This document shows positions 7,332-10,462 of a stretch of DNA of 10,462 nt, piece by piece. Every line of letters begins with the position of its first letter. The first letter of the stretch is position 1. The notes under the pieces were generated by a model. The model had not been told where the DNA came from. It made no database searches and saw only the letters and a list, made by a program, of their open reading frames with translations. The stretch is from Synechococcales cyanobacterium 340R_concoct_173_sub (GTDB taxonomy: Bacteria > Cyanobacteriota > Cyanobacteriia > Leptolyngbyales > Leptolyngbyaceae), in NCBI GenBank assembly GCA_025354065.1, contig JANXNM010000808.1, positions 1-10,462 of the forward strand. Direction: 5' to 3'. A program made the position numbers and the translations under genes.

Positions 7332-8045
7332 ATGCAAATTTTGTTAGTCGATGACGAAATCGAAATGGCTCAGCCCGTTGCTCAAATTTTACAGCGAGAG
7401 GGTTATGAAGTCTCAATGGTACATGACGGGACAATGGGCAAGCAAATGGCGAGTCTTGGAAGCTTCGACCTTCTCATTTTGGACTGGATGTTGCCTGGAG
7501 TATCAGGGCTGGAAATTTGTCGATCGCTGCGACAGAAAGGCAATATGACCCCTGTTTTGTTTTTGACGGCAAAAGATACGCTGGACGATCGGGTGAATGG
7601 CCTGGATGCGGGTGCTGATGATTATTTGATCAAGCCCTTTGAATTGCGTGAATTACTCGCTAGAGTGCGCGCCTTATTGCGTCGTCCCAGCCAAATTAGC
7701 CAAGTCGCGGAACCCATCTCGACTCCGCCCACTCTTAAGGTTCAAGATTTGGAACTTAATGTGAACGATCGGATGGCTCATCGATCGGGACGGGGCATTG
7801 ATCTTTCTGAGAAGGAAACGCAACTTTTGGCTTATCTAATGCAGTTTCCCAACCAGCTTCTAACTCACGATCGGATTTCAGCTCATCTATGGAAATTGGA
7901 AGAACGTCCGGCCAGTAATGCCCTAGCCGCCCAAATTAGATTGCTCCGACGTAAAATTGAGAGTCCCGGCAGCCCCGAATTAATCCACACCGTCTATGGA
8001 AGAGGATACCGATTTGGATCCATGGATGAGGGCACACCAGAATAA
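7332..8045 (+). CDS. OmpR/PhoB-family response regulator, RppA/NrsR-like
   Basis: A 237-residue DNA-binding response regulator. The receiver domain (1-118) has the acidic pair D7-D8, phospho-acceptor D51 in LILDWMLPG, T79 and K101 of the KPF motif, so phosphorylation should be possible. The effector is a winged-helix Trans_reg_C domain (about 134-229) ending LIHTVYGRGYRFG. The DWMLPGVSGLEIC and FLTAKDTLDDRVNGLDAGADDY stretches are those typical of cyanobacterial RppA/NrsR-type regulators (linked in Synechocystis to redox and nickel responses), but I would not transfer the specific role. No histidine kinase is adjacent, so it is an orphan in this window; the partner may be elsewhere. The ATG follows AGAGG (7316-7320) at 11 nt, and hisG is divergent. 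The winged helix is somewhat diverged around 180-200 (HLWKLEERPASN). Target genes are unknown. Confidence 0.92.
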   Translation: MQILLVDDEIEMAQPVAQILQREGYEVSMVHDGTMGKQMASLGSFDLLILDWMLPGVSGLEICRSLRQKGNMTPVLFLTAKDTLDDRVNGLDAGADDYLIKPFELRELLARVRALLRRPSQISQVAEPISTPPTLKVQDLELNVNDRMAHRSGRGIDLSEKETQLLAYLMQFPNQLLTHDRISAHLWKLEERPASNALAAQIRLLRRKIESPGSPELIHTVYGRGYRFGSMDEGTPE

Positions 8046-8058
8046 AAAATATCAGGAT

Positions 8059-8070
8059 TGAACATGTTCA
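8059..8070. repeat. Perfect 12-bp palindrome in a convergent gap
   Basis: TGAACATGTTCA is its own reverse complement. It spans the stop codon of the minus-strand membrane protein (8068-8070) and lies 13 bp past the stop of the response regulator. On the minus strand a T6 run follows 8 bp past the palindrome, so a weak terminator is possible, but only about four pairs can form around a realistic loop. Confidence 0.3.
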
Positions 8071-8451
8071 GATTGGTCCTCGATCGTTCTCAGGCAACGC
8101 CTTACCCGTCCGGCTTACCCGTCCAAAGAATGGCAGATCGATCGATCGTCCTTGCCATAACCGCAGCATTAGCCCCAGGTTTAAGACAAAATATCCCGAT
8201 GTAAATAGGCTACTGACAACCAAAAGCGGCAGTTTTAAAGCGTCTATATTTTCTACCCCGACCTCTAACATCACCGTTCCAGCAAACCAAGTCAGCATCA
8301 ACTTCATAGCTAAACGGCTCAGGGCAAGCTCAGATGGCGATGCTTTGGGATTACTGAGGGTCCACAGCGATAACCCTGCCCCAAACACAGGCATTAAATA
8401 AAACAGAAGCATCATATTTTTGATTTCTTTGCGATCGAAAGATTCGCTCAT
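8068..8451 (-). CDS. Small three-helix membrane protein of unknown function
   Basis: I do not recognise a named family for this 127-residue protein. It has three hydrophobic segments long enough to cross a membrane, at about 12-32 (MMLLFYLMPVFGAGLSLWTL), 47-66 and 72-98, joined by short loops, with a polar, slightly basic C-terminal tail (100-127). The acidic/basic N-terminus MSESFDRKEIK is not a signal peptide. The layout resembles the many small conserved hypothetical inner- or thylakoid-membrane proteins of cyanobacteria. The start ATG is chosen because it gives the whole first helix a polar lead-in; no Shine-Dalgarno is visible, and M13/M14 would cut into the helix. Near the 3' end is an out-of-frame 13-bp tandem repeat, so the last 16 or so residues could differ between strains. 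It converges on the response regulator (22-bp gap) and is divergent from the permease. Confidence 0.72.
   Translation of the reverse strand: MSESFDRKEIKNMMLLFYLMPVFGAGLSLWTLSNPKASPSELALSRLAMKLMLTWFAGTVMLEVGVENIDALKLPLLVVSSLFTSGYFVLNLGLMLRLWQGRSIDLPFFGRVSRTGKALPENDRGPI
8101..8124. repeat. Out-of-frame 13-bp tandem repeat inside the membrane-protein gene
   Basis: CTTACCCGTCC occurs at 8101-8111 and 8114-8124, separated by GG, so the period is 13 bp. It falls in the codons for residues 109-117 of the 127-residue membrane protein. As the period is not a multiple of three, loss or gain of one unit shifts the reading frame of the tail. Confidence 0.7.
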
Positions 8452-8522
8452 GCTGGAATTGGGTGAAAGTAAGCAGTTCTATCGGTAATAATAGAGGTTC
8501 GGTTCGGTTTTAGTGACACAAA

Positions 8523-9731
8523 ATGCAGAGCACCATGCAAGAAATCAGCATCCAGCCTAATTCCGCGCAGCTTAGTTCCGCGCAGCCTAGTTCCGCAGAG
8601 CCGAACAAAAGTAGGTGGTTAGGCTGGTGGAATGATTTATCAACCGCAACGAAAGCTGGCGGCATAGTTTTTGCATTGCCCGTGATTGTCCTGAATATTT
8701 GGGCGGCATCTGCGATTTTCAATTATTTCAACTCATTGTTGGTAATTGTGATCGCTGCATCGCTATTGGCATTTTTGCTCAATTATCCAGTGAATCTACT
8801 TCAAATTAAAGGCACTAATCGGGAAAGCACTTCGATCGTGGTCTTTTTGCTATCTGTATCAATTTTGCTTGGGCTGGGCGTGACGTTGGTGCCGTTAGCC
8901 TTGCAGCAGGCTCAGCAATTGATCTTGAGTTTGCCGAAGTGGATTGATTCTGGAAAGCAGCAGCTCTTGCTTTTTAATATGCAGCTCGAAGGTCTGGGAT
9001 TTCCACTCAACCTGGACACTCTGACGGATCAAGTGGTCGATCGGCTCAAGAGTCAACTGCAATCGATTACGGAACAGGCGTTAAGCTTGGCGCTGTTTAC
9101 CGTTACCAGCTTGATTGATTCTCTGTTGACATTAGTGTTGACGTTTTATTTACTGCAACATGGCGATGAACTTTGGGAAAGCCTAATTTCCTGGTTGCCG
9201 GGTAACCTCCGTGCGCCGTTTTCCCAAACCCTACGTCAGAGCTTTGAGAAATTTTTCTTGGGCCAGTTTATTTTGGCAACGTCTTTGGGTTCATCGTTAA
9301 CCTTTGCCTTTCTGTGGTTGCGAGTGCCCTTCGGGTTGTTGTTTGGCTTAACGATCGGCACCATTGCCTTAGTCCCGTTTGGCGGCTCTGTTGGGATTGC
9401 GATCGTGACTCTCTTGGTGGCGTTGCGCGATATTTGGCTAGGCGTAAAAGTTCTGGCAACCGCCGTTTTGGTGCAGCAGATCATTGAAAACATCGTCGCG
9501 CCTCGGGTTTTGGGTAGCATTACGGGCCTGAATCCGGTGTGGGTGTTTATTTCAATTTTGACCGGAGTCCGAGTGGGTGGATTACTGGGGGTGATTATTG
9601 CGGTGCCGACAGCGGTGGTGATTAAGGCGGCCTTGGAAGCAATTCGGGTGCCGGAAGCAAAAGATGAAACCTTGCCTGCTCTGGTTGAGACACGCCTCAC
9701 GACCGAAACTCCGGGCGTATCAAAGCATTAA
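8523..9731 (+). CDS. AI-2E/PerM-family membrane transporter
   Basis: A 402-residue integral membrane protein of the AI-2E transporter family (formerly UPF0118; includes E. coli TqsA and PerM). Members export diverse small molecules, and some act in Na+/H+ exchange; the substrate here cannot be predicted. Two N-terminal helices (about 46-68 and 70-92), a third at 103-125, then an amphipathic, Gln-rich periplasmic-type region (about 126-195) precede a C-terminal bundle (from about 193). The family signatures are visible in the segment around VPFGGSVGI (284-292) and in ENIVAPRVLGSITGLNPVW (322-340), followed by GVRVGGLLGVIIAVP. The first 30 residues are unusual: polar and built partly from a Q-P/L-N/S-S-A pentapeptide repeat. 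The start could be M1 or M5 (8535); neither has a clear Shine-Dalgarno. It is divergent from the small membrane protein by 71 bp and is followed by a 131-bp gap without a clear terminator. Confidence 0.92.
   Translation: MQSTMQEISIQPNSAQLSSAQPSSAEPNKSRWLGWWNDLSTATKAGGIVFALPVIVLNIWAASAIFNYFNSLLVIVIAASLLAFLLNYPVNLLQIKGTNRESTSIVVFLLSVSILLGLGVTLVPLALQQAQQLILSLPKWIDSGKQQLLLFNMQLEGLGFPLNLDTLTDQVVDRLKSQLQSITEQALSLALFTVTSLIDSLLTLVLTFYLLQHGDELWESLISWLPGNLRAPFSQTLRQSFEKFFLGQFILATSLGSSLTFAFLWLRVPFGLLFGLTIGTIALVPFGGSVGIAIVTLLVALRDIWLGVKVLATAVLVQQIIENIVAPRVLGSITGLNPVWVFISILTGVRVGGLLGVIIAVPTAVVIKAALEAIRVPEAKDETLPALVETRLTTETPGVSKH
8553..8597 (+). repeat. In-frame 15-bp tandem repeat at the permease N-terminus
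   Basis: Three consecutive 15-bp units, CAGCCTAATTCCGCG (8553-8567), CAGCTTAGTTCCGCG (8568-8582) and CAGCCTAGTTCCGCA (8583-8597), differ by one or two bases. They encode QPNSA, QLSSA and QPSSA (residues 11-25), and a decayed fourth unit begins EPN. The period keeps the frame, so copy number can vary without breaking the protein. Confidence 0.85.
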
Positions 9732-9842
9732 GACTGAGAATTAATATTTTGAGAGTGTTAAGACAACGTGCGAGTTTTGGAGTGGGCTTCTAAACTAGAG
9801 AGCAACACATGTTTTATCTCGCCTATTGCACGCCTAGCCCCA

Positions 9843-9863
9843 ACTCCTAAGTCCTAACTTCTA
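9843..9863 (+). repeat. Degenerate heptanucleotide repeat abutting the protease start codon
   Basis: Three 7-bp units, ACTCCTA (9843-9849), AGTCCTA (9850-9856) and ACTTCTA (9857-9863), run head to tail; the last A is the first base of the ATG. Short heptamer repeats in intergenic DNA are common in filamentous cyanobacteria. Here the array occupies the place where a Shine-Dalgarno would be, and none is seen. Confidence 0.5.
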
Positions 9864-10462
9864 TGACTAACCCAAACGCGAATCCTGTCAATCCGAATAC
9901 GGCCCCAAAAGGAAATGCTGCGATCGACCATACCGTGAACGGCTTGATGCTTCAGCGGGGCGGGGAGGAATTAGTTCTGGAAAAACTAGACGATCGCTTC
10001 ACCGTCACGGCGACCACCAAAGACGAAGTGCCCCAACTCGCAAGCCAAGTCGCAGCCCAGGTGAGTAAAAATCGTCTGCCTAAAATGTCTGAGTTTGTGG
10101 TAGAACCGGGCGATCGGGATGCGGCCATGAAAACCATGCGTCAGTCAGACCTGGTTCAGTACGCCAGCCATGTTTACCAATTTAAAGACGATCCAGCCTC
10201 GCGGGTCTACCTGACTAATCGCCTTACCATTCAATTCGTCGCCAATCTTAAGGCCGAGGCAATGGCCGCCATCACAACTCCGTTAGGTTTGACCCAGATT
10301 AAAGCGATCGTAGGATTAACCAATGCTTACGTTTATGAGGTGGCATCGGCGAGTGAAAATCCAGTTAAAGTCGCTAATGCCCTGATTCAGCGCCCTGAGG
10401 TTTTGGCAGCGGAACCCAATATTGTGGTGCCGACCCAAGCTCATTATCGTCCCAAGGATTCG
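9863..10462 (+). CDS. Subtilisin-like S8 serine protease, N-terminal part (3'-truncated)
   Basis: An open frame of 200 codons starts at ATG 9863 and runs off the window. It begins with an Asn/Pro-rich tail (MTNPNANPVNPN), then LMLQRGGEELVLEKLDDRFTV (about 28-48), and from about 114 a prodomain-like region (VYLTNRLTIQFVANL) to PEVLAAEPNIVVPTQAHYRPKDS (178-200). I recognise this as the N-terminus of cyanobacterial S8 peptidases, in which the sequence after 'HYRP..S' usually leads into the catalytic domain. The catalytic Asp, His and Ser lie beyond the window and cannot be checked. The stretch 114-190 fits a subtilase-type propeptide that folds and inhibits the enzyme before maturation. There is no signal peptide, so either the mature enzyme is intracellular or secretion uses another route. 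An alternative start at M29 (9947) is possible but has no better ribosome site. Transcription could continue from the permease or start in the 131-bp gap. Confidence 0.82.
   Translation, partial: MTNPNANPVNPNTAPKGNAAIDHTVNGLMLQRGGEELVLEKLDDRFTVTATTKDEVPQLASQVAAQVSKNRLPKMSEFVVEPGDRDAAMKTMRQSDLVQYASHVYQFKDDPASRVYLTNRLTIQFVANLKAEAMAAITTPLGLTQIKAIVGLTNAYVYEVASASENPVKVANALIQRPEVLAAEPNIVVPTQAHYRPKDS

Noticed and set aside
8136..8148. GATCGATCGATCG run as a microsatellite
   Set aside because: It is a chance overlap of two CGATCG sites within the coding sequence of the membrane protein (GRSIDLP), in a genome already rich in that hexamer.
8486..8492. TAATAAT as the -10 element of the permease promoter
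   Set aside because: No acceptable -35 lies 16-18 bp upstream; the nearest candidate TTGGGT (8459-8464) is 21 bp away.
9236..9700. A 154-codon open frame on the minus strand inside the permease gene
   Set aside because: It lies wholly antisense to a clear AI-2E permease, has a basic, low-information protein with no recognisable domain, and no ribosome site. It is a by-product of the codon use of the real gene.
1..10462. CRISPR array, transposon, tRNA or rRNA
   Set aside because: I found no regularly spaced repeats of 25-40 bp, no transposase or terminal inverted repeats, and no tRNA-like cloverleaf or rRNA motif on either strand by reading.

Overview
The window looks like ordinary chromosomal DNA from a cyanobacterium. 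The clues are a near-identical match to the conserved cyanobacterial/plastid ClpC chaperone, a Nif11-domain small protein, an RppA/NrsR-style response regulator, a cyanobacterial-type subtilase prodomain, and very strong over-representation of the palindrome CGATCG. I count about 50 copies by eye in 10.5 kb, against 2 to 3 expected by chance. CGATCG is the core of the cyanobacterial HIP1 element. I do not assign a genus.

Layout. Bases 2-2431 (+) hold clpC, missing only about the first 20 codons. It ends at a hairpin that can terminate transcription from both sides, because the next gene converges on it. Bases 2665-4854 (-) encode a PAS-PAS-GGDEF-EAL cyclic-di-GMP enzyme. After an AT-rich gap comes an alpha/beta hydrolase (5129-6103, -). 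It is divergent from a small Nif11-domain protein gene (6271-6519, +), and the 167-bp gap between them is the most structured non-coding DNA in the window: a promoter candidate, an operator-like inverted repeat, a tandem direct repeat and a leader hairpin next to the ribosome-binding site. Next are hisG, short form (6596-7246, -), a divergent OmpR-family response regulator without a kinase beside it (7332-8045, +), a three-helix membrane protein of unknown function (8068-8451, -), and an AI-2E/PerM-family permease (8523-9731, +). The start of a subtilisin-like (S8) protease (9863 onward, +) runs off the end.

The genes alternate in strand and belong to unrelated processes: proteostasis, c-di-GMP signalling, histidine synthesis, two-component signalling, transport and proteolysis. 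I see no multi-gene operon, mobile element, CRISPR array, tRNA or rRNA, and no convincing new multi-gene system. The points most worth checking are small: the regulatory architecture around the stand-alone Nif11 gene, two short tandem repeats inside coding sequence (one in frame at the permease N-terminus, one out of frame near the end of the membrane protein), and the finding that the CGATCG core, not the full GCGATCGC octamer, is what is enriched here.
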